Of a stretch of 6,956 nt of DNA, positions 1-6,020 are shown in pieces. Location: NCBI GenBank assembly GCA_022720335.1, contig JAIHVJ010000100.1, forward strand, positions 1 to 6,956, read 5' to 3'. The notes under the pieces are model-generated. The model made no database searches, had not been told where the DNA came from, and saw only the letters and a list, made by a program, of their open reading frames with translations. The position numbers and the translations under genes were made by a program. Source of the stretch: Collinsella sp. Its GTDB lineage: Bacteria > Actinomycetota > Coriobacteriia > Coriobacteriales > Coriobacteriaceae. Position 1 is the stretch's first letter. Every line of letters starts with the position of its first letter.

Positions 1-918
1 GGGGCCGAGCACGACGATCAGCGACAGGCCCACGGCGGAGTCGACGGAGTAGCGGCCGCCGACCCAGTTCCAGAAGCCGAAGGCGTTGGCGGGGTCGATA
101 CCGAAGGCCTCGACCTTCTCGAGTGCGGTGGAAACGGCGACAAAGTGCTTGGCCACGGCCTCGGCGTTCTGCTCATCGGAGCCGTCGATGGCGCCCTGAG
201 CCTTGAGCTGCTCGAGCATCCAGGTCTTGACCTCGCGAGCGTTGGTGAGGGTCTCGAGCGTGGTGAAGGTCTTAGAGACGATGATCACGAGCGTGGTCTC
301 GGGATCCAGGCCCTTGAGCTTCTCTGCCTGATCGTTGGGGTCGATGTTGGAGATATAGCGGCAATCGATACCGGCGTCGGCATAGGGACGCAGGGCCTCG
401 TAAGCCATGACCGGGCCCAGATCGGAGCCGCCGATGCCGATAGACACCAGGTGCTCGATCTTCTTGCCGGTAACGCCCTTCCACTCACCGGAGCGCACGC
501 GCTCGGCGAAGGCATACATGCGATCGAGGACCTCGTGCACGTCGGCGACGACATCCTGGCCGTCGACGATGAGCTGGCCCTTCTCGCTTGCCGGACGGCG
601 CAGCGCGGTGTGCAGGACGGCGCGGTCCTCGGTGGTGTTGATGTGCTCGCCGGAGAACATGGCGTCGCGGCGCTCCTCGAGCTTCACCTCGCGGGCAAGA
701 TCGCACAGCAGCTTGACGGTCTCATCGGTCACCAGGTTCTTGGACAGATCGAAGTGCAGGTCACCGGCGTCAAAGCTCAGCTTGTTCACGCGCTCGGCAT
801 CGGCGGCGAACCAGGCCTTGAGGTCGATACCTTCAGCCTCGAGCTTCTCCTGATGAGCCTCGAGCGCCTTCCAAGCGGCAGTCGACGTAGCATCGATAGG
901 TGCGGCAACAGTTGCCAT
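1..918 (-). CDS. pgi: Glucose-6-phosphate isomerase, N-terminal 306 residues (partial)
   Basis: Cytosolic enzyme that interconverts glucose 6-phosphate and fructose 6-phosphate in glycolysis and gluconeogenesis. I translated the minus strand from ATG at 918; the frame is open to base 1, so the C-terminal part lies outside the window. Family members are usually about 450-560 residues. Visible signatures are the first SIS-domain phosphate loop SIGIGGSDLGP (residues 159-169), the substrate-binding SKTFTTLET (215-223), and the family motif NWVGGRYSVDSAVG (284-297), with the conserved catalytic-region Arg at 289. The catalytic Glu and His of the C-terminal half are not covered. The start is fixed by AGGAGG at 924-929, five bases upstream. 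The gene lies downstream of the 1118-1693 gene on the same strand, with a 199-base gap containing a palindrome, so it is probably transcribed separately. Identification is firm. Confidence 0.96.
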   Translation of the reverse strand, partial: MATVAAPIDATSTAAWKALEAHQEKLEAEGIDLKAWFAADAERVNKLSFDAGDLHFDLSKNLVTDETVKLLCDLAREVKLEERRDAMFSGEHINTTEDRAVLHTALRRPASEKGQLIVDGQDVVADVHEVLDRMYAFAERVRSGEWKGVTGKKIEHLVSIGIGGSDLGPVMAYEALRPYADAGIDCRYISNIDPNDQAEKLKGLDPETTLVIIVSKTFTTLETLTNAREVKTWMLEQLKAQGAIDGSDEQNAEAVAKHFVAVSTALEKVEAFGIDPANAFGFWNWVGGRYSVDSAVGLSLIVVLGP

Positions 919-923
919 AGAGT

Positions 924-929
924 CCTCCT
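924..929 (-). promoter_or_regulatory. Ribosome binding site of pgi
   Basis: On the minus strand AGGAGG is followed by a five-base spacer (ACTCT) and ATG at 918. It is a full match to the anti-Shine-Dalgarno core and decides the pgi start. Confidence 0.85.
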
Positions 930-936
930 CAGCATA

Positions 937-960
937 CGGGCGCACGCCTCCATGCGCCCG
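937..960 (-). promoter_or_regulatory. GC-rich hairpin in the pgi leader
   Basis: A perfect 8-bp inverted repeat (CGGGCGCA / TGCGCCCG) with an eight-base loop. It ends seven bases upstream of the AGGAGG of pgi. The minus-strand loop itself contains GGAGG. It has no T tract, so it does not look like a terminator. It could stabilise the mRNA 5' end or affect ribosome loading; both roles are inference. Confidence 0.5.
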
Positions 961-977
961 GACATTCAGATGCCACT

Positions 978-1006
978 ATTCTAGCGCAGGTCAAGACTAC
1001 AATCAG
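978..1006 (-). promoter_or_regulatory. Weak candidate promoter for pgi
   Basis: On the minus strand TAGAAT (978-983) is a 5-of-6 match to the -10 consensus. Seventeen bases upstream lies CTGATT (1001-1006), only a 3-of-6 match to TTGACA. It sits between the upstream palindrome and the pgi leader hairpin, where a pgi promoter is expected. The -35 is poor, so this is tentative. Confidence 0.3.
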
Positions 1007-1043
1007 CGAGCGTTGCCAATCGGCCCCCAAACGGCAACCGATC

Positions 1044-1106
1044 AAAAAGGGACAGGCTTATTTTGGCAGGTCAAACGCTTTACCAACCAAAAATAACCTG
1101 TCCCTT
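1044..1106. repeat. REP-like GGGACAGG palindrome, possible terminator of the 1118-1693 gene
   Basis: The left arm at 1047-1066 (AAGGGACAGG-C-TTATTTTGG) pairs with the right arm at 1087-1106 (CCAAAAATAA-CCTGTCCCTT). The outer ten base pairs are perfect. Inside them are a bulged C and a one-base length difference, and the loop is about 20 bases. Read on the minus strand, the second arm runs into TTTTT (1044-1048), so the structure could terminate transcription of the 1118-1693 gene, whose stop is 12 bases away. The long, imperfect stem with a sequence-rich loop is also typical of REP/RAYT-type dispersed elements. Related fragments lie at 1777-1790 and 6503-6514. Confidence 0.6.
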
Positions 1107-1117
1107 CCTGGCAGGTA

Positions 1118-1693
1118 CTACACCGCAGAGCACACGCTGCCGAGCAGTTCGCGCAAGGGAGACCCGATACCCTCCAGCAGTTCGGGCGCGATGATGGCAA
1201 AAACGGGAACCTCGCCGGCACCTACTACGGCAGGCACCTTGCCCTCCGAGACAATGCATCCATAAGGCACAAAGCCGTCTTCGCCGGCATCGAGCGCCGC
1301 CATGCGCCGCGCGAGCTCGCGCGCAAAGCCAGCAGTATCGGCATCGCCAATCGCCAGGACAAAGTCCACGCCTTCATCGGTCGCCAGGGCCACGGCTTCG
1401 TCGATCAGCTCGTCTCCCCCATCGCCCTCAACCGATCCGCAGCGAAATAGCGCGCGCTCGAGCAGAGCTCGATCAAGCGAGCCGAGCGCCGCCGAGACAA
1501 GCTCATCTCGCGTATGTTTGTCACCGCACAGCACCACCAGCGCCTTGGTACCGCCGTAGTGAGCGACCAATCGTCCACACCAGCGAGCCACGTCTCCATC
1601 CGCAACAAGGCGCGTCGGCATACCAAACCCATAGTTGACCATTATCCCCACAACCCTTCCGTGCTTTATGGTGGTATCGATCGTTAGGTTCAT
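1118..1693 (-). CDS. Fe-ADH-like N-terminal-domain-only protein, function unknown
   Basis: A 191-residue protein, ATG at 1693 to TAG at 1118-1120. The sequence resembles the N-terminal, dinucleotide-binding half of iron-containing alcohol dehydrogenases and related dehydroquinate-synthase-like proteins. FGMPTRLV (23-30) resembles the family's opening F-x-x-P-T-x-x-x. ALVVLCGDKH (51-60) sits where the family has a strand plus a glycine turn. EGVDFVLAIGDAD (107-119) aligns with the EGVDFILAVGGGS block, but the GGGSxxDxxK nucleotide-binding motif is degraded. The C-terminal metal-binding domain, with its Asp/His ligands, is absent. The family is usually about 380 residues. It is therefore probably not a working dehydrogenase: a pseudoenzyme, a binding protein or a remnant kept as an ORF. 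The ATG at 1693 has no clear ribosome site. ATG at 1642 (residue 18), preceded by GTGGGG, is a plausible alternative start. The family link is my own recognition and is moderate. Confidence 0.68.
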   Translation of the reverse strand: MNLTIDTTIKHGRVVGIMVNYGFGMPTRLVADGDVARWCGRLVAHYGGTKALVVLCGDKHTRDELVSAALGSLDRALLERALFRCGSVEGDGGDELIDEAVALATDEGVDFVLAIGDADTAGFARELARRMAALDAGEDGFVPYGCIVSEGKVPAVVGAGEVPVFAIIAPELLEGIGSPLRELLGSVCSAV

Positions 1694-1776
1694 GCTACGA
1701 AGCGAGCTTTTCCGAGCTGTTTCGCGCTCTTTAGAGCTGCGTTAAAACCCGATGCAGCCGCACGACCATACCCGCC

Positions 1777-1790
1777 AAAAGGGACAGGTT
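1777..1790 (+). repeat. Partial copy of the GGGACAGG element at a promoter
   Basis: AAAAGGGACAGG followed by TTT matches the left arm of the 1044-1106 palindrome over 12 consecutive bases. The opposite arm is missing. Only GGACA (1782-1786) and TGTCC (1798-1802) form a short inverted pair. The fragment runs directly into the TTGACG -35 hexamer of the polymerase promoter. Confidence 0.45.
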
Positions 1791-1819
1791 TTGACGATGT
1801 CCGGACGAGCGGGTATTAT
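1791..1819 (+). promoter_or_regulatory. Promoter of the polymerase/YolD-like operon
   Basis: TTGACG (1791-1796) and TATTAT (1814-1819) are each 5-of-6 matches to the sigma-70-type consensus, with an optimal 17-base spacer. Transcription should start near 1826. That leaves a leader of about 37 bases before the GTG at 1863 and makes any upstream start codon untranslatable from this promoter. The -10 box abuts the first SOS box. Confidence 0.78.
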
Positions 1820-1834
1820 CGAACAGGTATTCGA
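1819..1834. promoter_or_regulatory. LexA-type SOS box 1
   Basis: TCGAACAGGTATTCGA is a palindrome that matches the Gram-positive LexA box CGAAC-N4-GTTCG at nine of ten fixed positions; the only deviation is A for G at 1829. It overlaps the last base of the -10 hexamer and covers the predicted start site, an ideal position for LexA repression. LexA control of Y-family polymerases is established in many bacteria; here it is inferred from the site. Confidence 0.75.
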
Positions 1835-1836
1835 TA

Positions 1837-1850
1837 AGAACATGTGTTTG
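1837..1850. promoter_or_regulatory. Possible second LexA-type box
   Basis: AGAACATGTGTTTG matches CGAAC-N4-GTTCG at eight of ten fixed positions. Its centre is 17 bases from that of box 1, and it ends just before the ribosome site at 1853-1858. Alone it would be marginal; next to a strong box it may support cooperative or tighter repression. Confidence 0.5.
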
Positions 1851-1862
1851 ATGGGAGGACGC

Positions 1863-3368
1863 GTGGGGCATGAGCGTCACACCTATATCTGCATCGACCT
1901 TAAGACGTTCTATGCCAGCGTCGAGTGCGTCGACCGAGGACTCAACCCACTCACTACGTGCCTGGTCGTTGCCGACGAATCGCGCGGGCGCACGACCATC
2001 TGCCTCGCCATCACACAGGCCATGAAGGACCTCGGGATACACAACCGCTGCCGTCTGTTCGAGATTCCCGACGGTATCGACTACATCAAGGCCGTACCGC
2101 GCATGCAGCATTACATGGAAGTGTCGGCGAAAATCTACGGCATCTATCTGGAATACGTGAGTCCGCAAGACATTCATGTCTATTCAATCGACGAATGCTT
2201 TATCGACGTGACGCCCTATCTAGACCTCTACCACACCAATGCCAAAGGCTTTGCCTGCATGCTGCGCGACGAGGTCCTCGCGCGCACCGGCATCACGGCG
2301 ACGGTCGGCATCGGCCCCAACCTATTTCAGGCCAAGGTAGCGCTCGACATTACCGCCAAGCACGTACCCAGCCGCATCGGCATACTCGACGACGAGACCT
2401 TTCGCAAGGAGATCTGGCCCCATCGTCCCATCACCGATATCTGGGGCATCGGCCCCGGCGTGGCAGCCCGCCTCGAAAAGTACGGTGTCTACGATCTGAT
2501 GGGTGTCGCCGCGCTCGACGAAAATCTGCTTTACGACGAGCTCGGCGTCAATGCCGAGTATCTCATCGACCACGCCTTTGGACGCGAGCCGACAACCATC
2601 GCCGATATCCAAGCCTATCGCCCACAGGCAACCTCAACTACCACAGGACAGGTGCTCTCGAAGGGCTATGTCTACGAGCAGGCCTACACTGTCTTGCGCG
2701 AGATGGTCGACAACGCCGTGTTGGACTTAGTCGATAAGCACGTGGTCTGTGACAGCATCTCGCTCTTTGTGGGTTATGCGAGCGAGCGGGCCGACATACG
2801 CCGCCTCGACGCCAGCGGCACAGCGCAATATGTGGACGGATGTGGGCACCTGCGCTCGAGCACGTCGAGCATCGAGCCCACCGCAACCACCGGCCCCGAG
2901 CTCGCACCCCGTGCGCCCAAGCCCGTCCAGCGCGATGACGAACGGCGCCGCCTGGTGCGCGAGGCACAGGCAATCGATGGCATCTTTGTGGGAGAGCATG
3001 GCGGCAAACCGCGCGGTGGCTATGCCGCCCTCTTCGCGCACTCCAACGCTTCGCGAAAGCTGCCCGAGCGCACTAATTCGTTTAAGAAGATCATGGGCTA
3101 TTTCGATGAGCTCTGGGCGCAGACTGTCGATCCCAAACGACCGGTCAAGCGTATCAACTTGGGCTTTGGCAACCTCATGCCTGAGGAATTTGCCACCATC
3201 GACCTATTTAGCGATATCGAGGCGGATGAGCGCGAGCGCGACCTGGCGCGCGCCGTCCTGGCCGTGAAAGGCAAGTACGGCAAGAACGCGCTCGTCAAGG
3301 GATTAAGCTTTACCGCCGGCGCCACCGCGCGCGAGCGCAACGATCAAGTTGGAGGACACCGTGCCTAA
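1863..3368 (+). CDS. Y-family translesion DNA polymerase, UvrX/UmuC-like
   Basis: Error-prone polymerase expected to copy past damaged bases after SOS induction. The 501 residues begin at GTG 1863, preceded by GGAGG (1854-1858). The start ATYICIDLKTFYASVEC region (about residues 9-22) carries the metal-binding Asp12 and the aromatic steric-gate position Tyr17. YSIDECFID (107-115) carries the catalytic pair Asp110/Glu111. ITDIWGIGPGVAARL, in the thumb, is a helix-hairpin-helix. The little-finger region ends with a conserved RINLGFGNL stretch. TIDLF (445-449) resembles the C-terminal clamp-binding motif. The protein is longer than typical 410-430-residue relatives because of a roughly 75-residue insertion around 312-390, rich in Pro, Ser and Arg. 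The ATGs at 1752, 1797, 1842 and 1851 are in frame, but they lie upstream of the predicted start site, inside the second operator, or lack a ribosome site. The stop overlaps the downstream YolD-like start. The family call is firm; the exact subfamily name is less so. Confidence 0.93.
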   Translation: MGHERHTYICIDLKTFYASVECVDRGLNPLTTCLVVADESRGRTTICLAITQAMKDLGIHNRCRLFEIPDGIDYIKAVPRMQHYMEVSAKIYGIYLEYVSPQDIHVYSIDECFIDVTPYLDLYHTNAKGFACMLRDEVLARTGITATVGIGPNLFQAKVALDITAKHVPSRIGILDDETFRKEIWPHRPITDIWGIGPGVAARLEKYGVYDLMGVAALDENLLYDELGVNAEYLIDHAFGREPTTIADIQAYRPQATSTTTGQVLSKGYVYEQAYTVLREMVDNAVLDLVDKHVVCDSISLFVGYASERADIRRLDASGTAQYVDGCGHLRSSTSSIEPTATTGPELAPRAPKPVQRDDERRRLVREAQAIDGIFVGEHGGKPRGGYAALFAHSNASRKLPERTNSFKKIMGYFDELWAQTVDPKRPVKRINLGFGNLMPEEFATIDLFSDIEADERERDLARAVLAVKGKYGKNALVKGLSFTAGATARERNDQVGGHRA

Positions 3369-3786
3369 ACCCAAACAACAGCCCATGCGCCCGCCGACCG
3401 CCTTCGAGCGCCTGGCGGACCCCGAGGGCAGACGCCGCGCAGCCGACCCCAACCTCACTGCCAACGGTGCCGTGCGCGCCAACCGCGCCGCACAGTTTAT
3501 GCCCTTTGCCGCCCTCACGGGATACTACGAACTCGTGCGCAAGCAGGAAATCACCGTCGAGCAAAAACGTGAGCTCACGGAAGAAAAAGCCCTCGAGCTT
3601 TCGCAAAAGCTCGAGGGCCTCAAACGCGGCGACTTGGTGCGCGTCACCTATTACGATACGTACGGCTATCGTAGCCGCACGGGCATTCTCGACGAAGCGT
3701 TACCCGCATTCAAGCTGCTCAAACTCAGGGATATCGCCATCAACTTCGACGATATCCAGGACATTGAGCTACGCGGACGAGCCTAG
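3361..3786 (+). CDS. YolD-like family protein
   Basis: A 141-residue protein from GTG 3361 to TAG 3784-3786. The core RAAQFMPFAALTGYYE (42-57) is the hallmark of YolD-like proteins, which are commonly encoded next to UvrX-type polymerases in Firmicutes, plasmids and phages. It is followed by a charged helix (about 60-90) and a beta-rich C-terminal half (LVRVTYYDTYGYRSRTG, then INFDDIQDIEL). The biochemical role of the family is not established; a UmuD-like accessory role for the polymerase is a proposal based on gene pairing. GGAGG at 3351-3355 sits five bases before the GTG. The start lies inside the polymerase gene, overlapping it by eight bases, so translation is probably coupled. A TTG at 3349 is in frame but overlaps the ribosome site. 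The gene also contains the minus-strand terminator at 3581-3618, and its stop overlaps the stop of the convergent gene. Confidence 0.9.
   Translation: MPKPKQQPMRPPTAFERLADPEGRRRAADPNLTANGAVRANRAAQFMPFAALTGYYELVRKQEITVEQKRELTEEKALELSQKLEGLKRGDLVRVTYYDTYGYRSRTGILDEALPAFKLLKLRDIAINFDDIQDIELRGRA
3581..3618 (-). terminator. Intrinsic terminator for the surface-protein gene, inside the YolD-like ORF
   Basis: A perfect 13-bp inverted repeat, 3589-3601 against 3606-3618 (GCCCTCGAGCTTT and its complement), encloses a four-base loop. On the minus strand the stem is followed at once by TTTTTCTT (3581-3588). This is a textbook rho-independent terminator for leftward transcription. It lies about 165 bases past the stop at 3783, so the leftward mRNA would be antisense to the 3' part of the YolD-like gene. 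On the plus strand the stem is preceded by A's and lacks a T tract, so it should not stop the operon. Confidence 0.85.
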
Positions 3787-4589
3787 CGACGAGAACGCTT
3801 GCGCAAGACGAGAGCAATGCCAAGCACTGCGGCAGCTGCAACCAGCAATCCCAAGACCAGCGTGAGGGTCGAGTCGCCAGCGCGAGGCAGCGAGCCGTCC
3901 TTCGGAGTCTTCTTAGCGGTCGTCGTGACGGTGGTCGTGGTGCTGCTCGACTGGTCGTTGCCACCCGTCTGGCTGCCGCCAGGCTGATCGCCGCCACCCG
4001 GCTGCGAAGGATCGGTGGGTTCCGTCGGATCCGGAGTACCGGGATCAACCGGATTCTCCGAATTCTCCTTGCGCTGGATCCAGACCTGGCAACCATAGAA
4101 CGGGTTGGCGGTACCAAGGCACAGACCCTGGTTGGTCACCGCAAAGGTGCGCAGACCATGGTTATACGGATCGTTAAAGCCATTGGTCGTCAGCGTCGTA
4201 AAGTTCACGCCGTCCTCGGTCACATACATATCAAAGCCGCGCTCGGCATCGCGCAGGTAACACATGCACGTAAGGACACTCTGCAACTTCTTGAGGTTCT
4301 CCTCGCTCAGCAGCTTATCGAGCGCATCCTGAATATCGCTCGGCAGCTCGGTGCCATAGGCATCCTCGTACTGCTGCTTAAGGCTCTCATAGCTATCGAG
4401 CATGTCCTGATACTGGTCGGCAAAGGACTTGAAGTACGCGATCTCGCCATCGATCTTCTGGACATAAGCGGCGTCGTCCTCAAAGTCCTGGGACATCGTC
4501 GCGGCCTGATCGCAAAGACCGCCCGCGGCATCCTCCAGCGCATCGCTCAGATCGCCAAAGCCCTTAGCAACCTCGGTCTTCTCGTCATC

Positions 4590-4643
4590 GACATCGACGG
4601 CCTTGTTTGAATCATCAACCTCAGCAGCTTCGTTCGAATCATC
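4590..4643 (-). repeat. Two tandem 27-bp coding repeats in the acidic insert
   Basis: Two adjacent nine-codon units encode DDSNEAAEV and DDSNKAVDV inside the surface protein. Both DNA units include the GATGATTC(A/G)AAC(G/A)A-type core, differing at a few bases. They form a short acidic linker between helical stretches and look like a local duplication that has begun to diverge. Confidence 0.6.
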
Positions 4644-6017
4644 GTCCGCAAGCGTGTTCACGGGAACGATGGGGTCGTCAGGCGATTTCTTGTCGAGCAG
4701 GTGATCGAGCAGGTCCCTAAGGCGCTGAACCTGAGAGTCCCACTCCTCGGGCGTCATATCGATAATGTCGCCATTGGAGAACTGGCCGATCGGCTCAAGC
4801 AGGCTCGCGGTATCAAAGGTACCGATATACAGCTTGCCGTCGAACTTCTGCATGCGCCAAATGTACTGGTTCTCGTTTCGGCCAAAGCCCGAAGTCAGGC
4901 CGGAAATACCGCCCTCGGGGAACATGTCGGTGCGATCGCCAACGACGAGCTCCATGTTCTCGTCCTTGTCCATGCGATAGATGTTAACCGACTGCTCAAG
5001 ATTGGCATTCACAAACGAGCAGTCAACGCCACCCATGCTGCTCTTGCCGCCCTCTTCGGTGTTGGATTTGTTGAACAGGATGCGCTCGAGGGCAATCTCC
5101 TCGTCGTTGTATTCACCGATATAGAGGTAGTCGTTGTAGACGATGAGGTTGGCAGCGCCAGAACGGGTACGGGCAGGATCGATGCCAAAGCAGTACTTTG
5201 CACCGTCCGTCTTCTGATCGCCGACAATGGGAGTCCACGAATAGCTGCCGTCGGCATTCTTGTCGCCACGGACCATGGCAAACGACTGCATGGAATTATC
5301 ATCGGGAGCGTTCTCGGGCGTACCGGTGCAGATGGTCGCATAGAGATGGCCATTGTACGAGACCATATCCCAAATGGCGCCGCCGTAGATGCTGTCCTGA
5401 TAGCGAATCGCCGGATAGCCAAACAGCGTCTCCGAGTTGGCAATCTCGGTGAAGCTGTCCTGGCCCTTCGAGGGGTCAGACGACGTCAGGATTGTCGACA
5501 CAAAATTACCGTTCGCGTCTTTACCCACATTACTGATGACGAGCTGGCCATCATGGACGCACATGCCGCGGATACCGGTAGAAATGCCCTGCTTGTAGGC
5601 AGCACCGTAATCCTGCATGCTCGAAAGGCCCTGATAGACAACTTTGTACTCATCCGTCTTAGGATCGATCTCGTATACAGCAGGCAGGCCGCCTTTGCCG
5701 TCATTGGTCCTGACGCTGCCGCAGAAATAGAGCTTACCCTTATAGCTCACGGCATTGCGGAACAAAGGAGCGACGCCGTTGAGCGATTCAGAGAGTAGCA
5801 GCTTGGTCTCACCGGTCTTGGTATTGATCTTGACCAAGATGCCGCCGCTGTCCTTGTCGGCCGTGCCGTCCTCCTTCTGCTGTCCATAGAAGAAGGTACC
5901 GTTAAACATGGCCTCCAGCGTCAGGCGCATGGTTTCGACATCAAAGGAATCGCCCAGCGTGCTGTTCATGAGCGTCAGCGTGTTGCCCATCGCCGCATAG
6001 CAGGTGCCCACATAAAG

Positions 6018-6020
6018 TCA
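6018..6020 (-). other. In-frame TGA at codon 97 of the surface-protein gene
   Basis: The minus strand reads AGC TAT GGT GAC TGA CTT TAT GTG GGC ACC. The peptide around it, SYGD-stop-LYVGT, matches the blade-strand pattern seen elsewhere in the protein (YNDYLYIG, YNGHLYAT, FDGKLYIG). One substitution in a sense codon such as TGG, CGA, AGA or TGC/TGT would explain it. The base after TGA is C, generally regarded as a leaky termination context. Confidence 0.85.

Noticed and set aside
145..984. 279-codon open frame on the plus strand
   Set aside because: It is antisense to pgi, whose protein motifs are unmistakable; its translation is a Leu/Val/Gly/His-rich shadow with no domain.
1700..1742. Clustered GAGC/GCTC repeats upstream of the 1118-1693 gene
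   Set aside because: Only 4-bp stems can form, such as GCTC-TTTA-GAGC. They are too short and have no T tract, so neither a terminator nor an operator is supported.
1752..1862. Upstream in-frame ATGs (1752, 1797, 1842, 1851) as starts of the polymerase
   Set aside because: The first two precede the predicted transcription start. ATG 1842 lies inside the second LexA-like box, and none has a ribosome site. GTG 1863 follows GGAGG and gives a normal N-terminus.
3349..3351. TTG as start of the YolD-like gene
   Set aside because: It overlaps the GGAGG that serves GTG 3361 and has no ribosome site of its own.
4701..5798. 365-codon open frame on the plus strand
   Set aside because: It mirrors the surface-protein gene and reads as Val/Ile/Ala-rich shadow sequence. 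No ribosome site or promoter was seen, and the opposite strand has clear domain logic.
6018..6020. TGA as a selenocysteine codon
   Set aside because: It lies in a structural beta-strand with no redox motif, and no convincing hairpin was seen immediately downstream.
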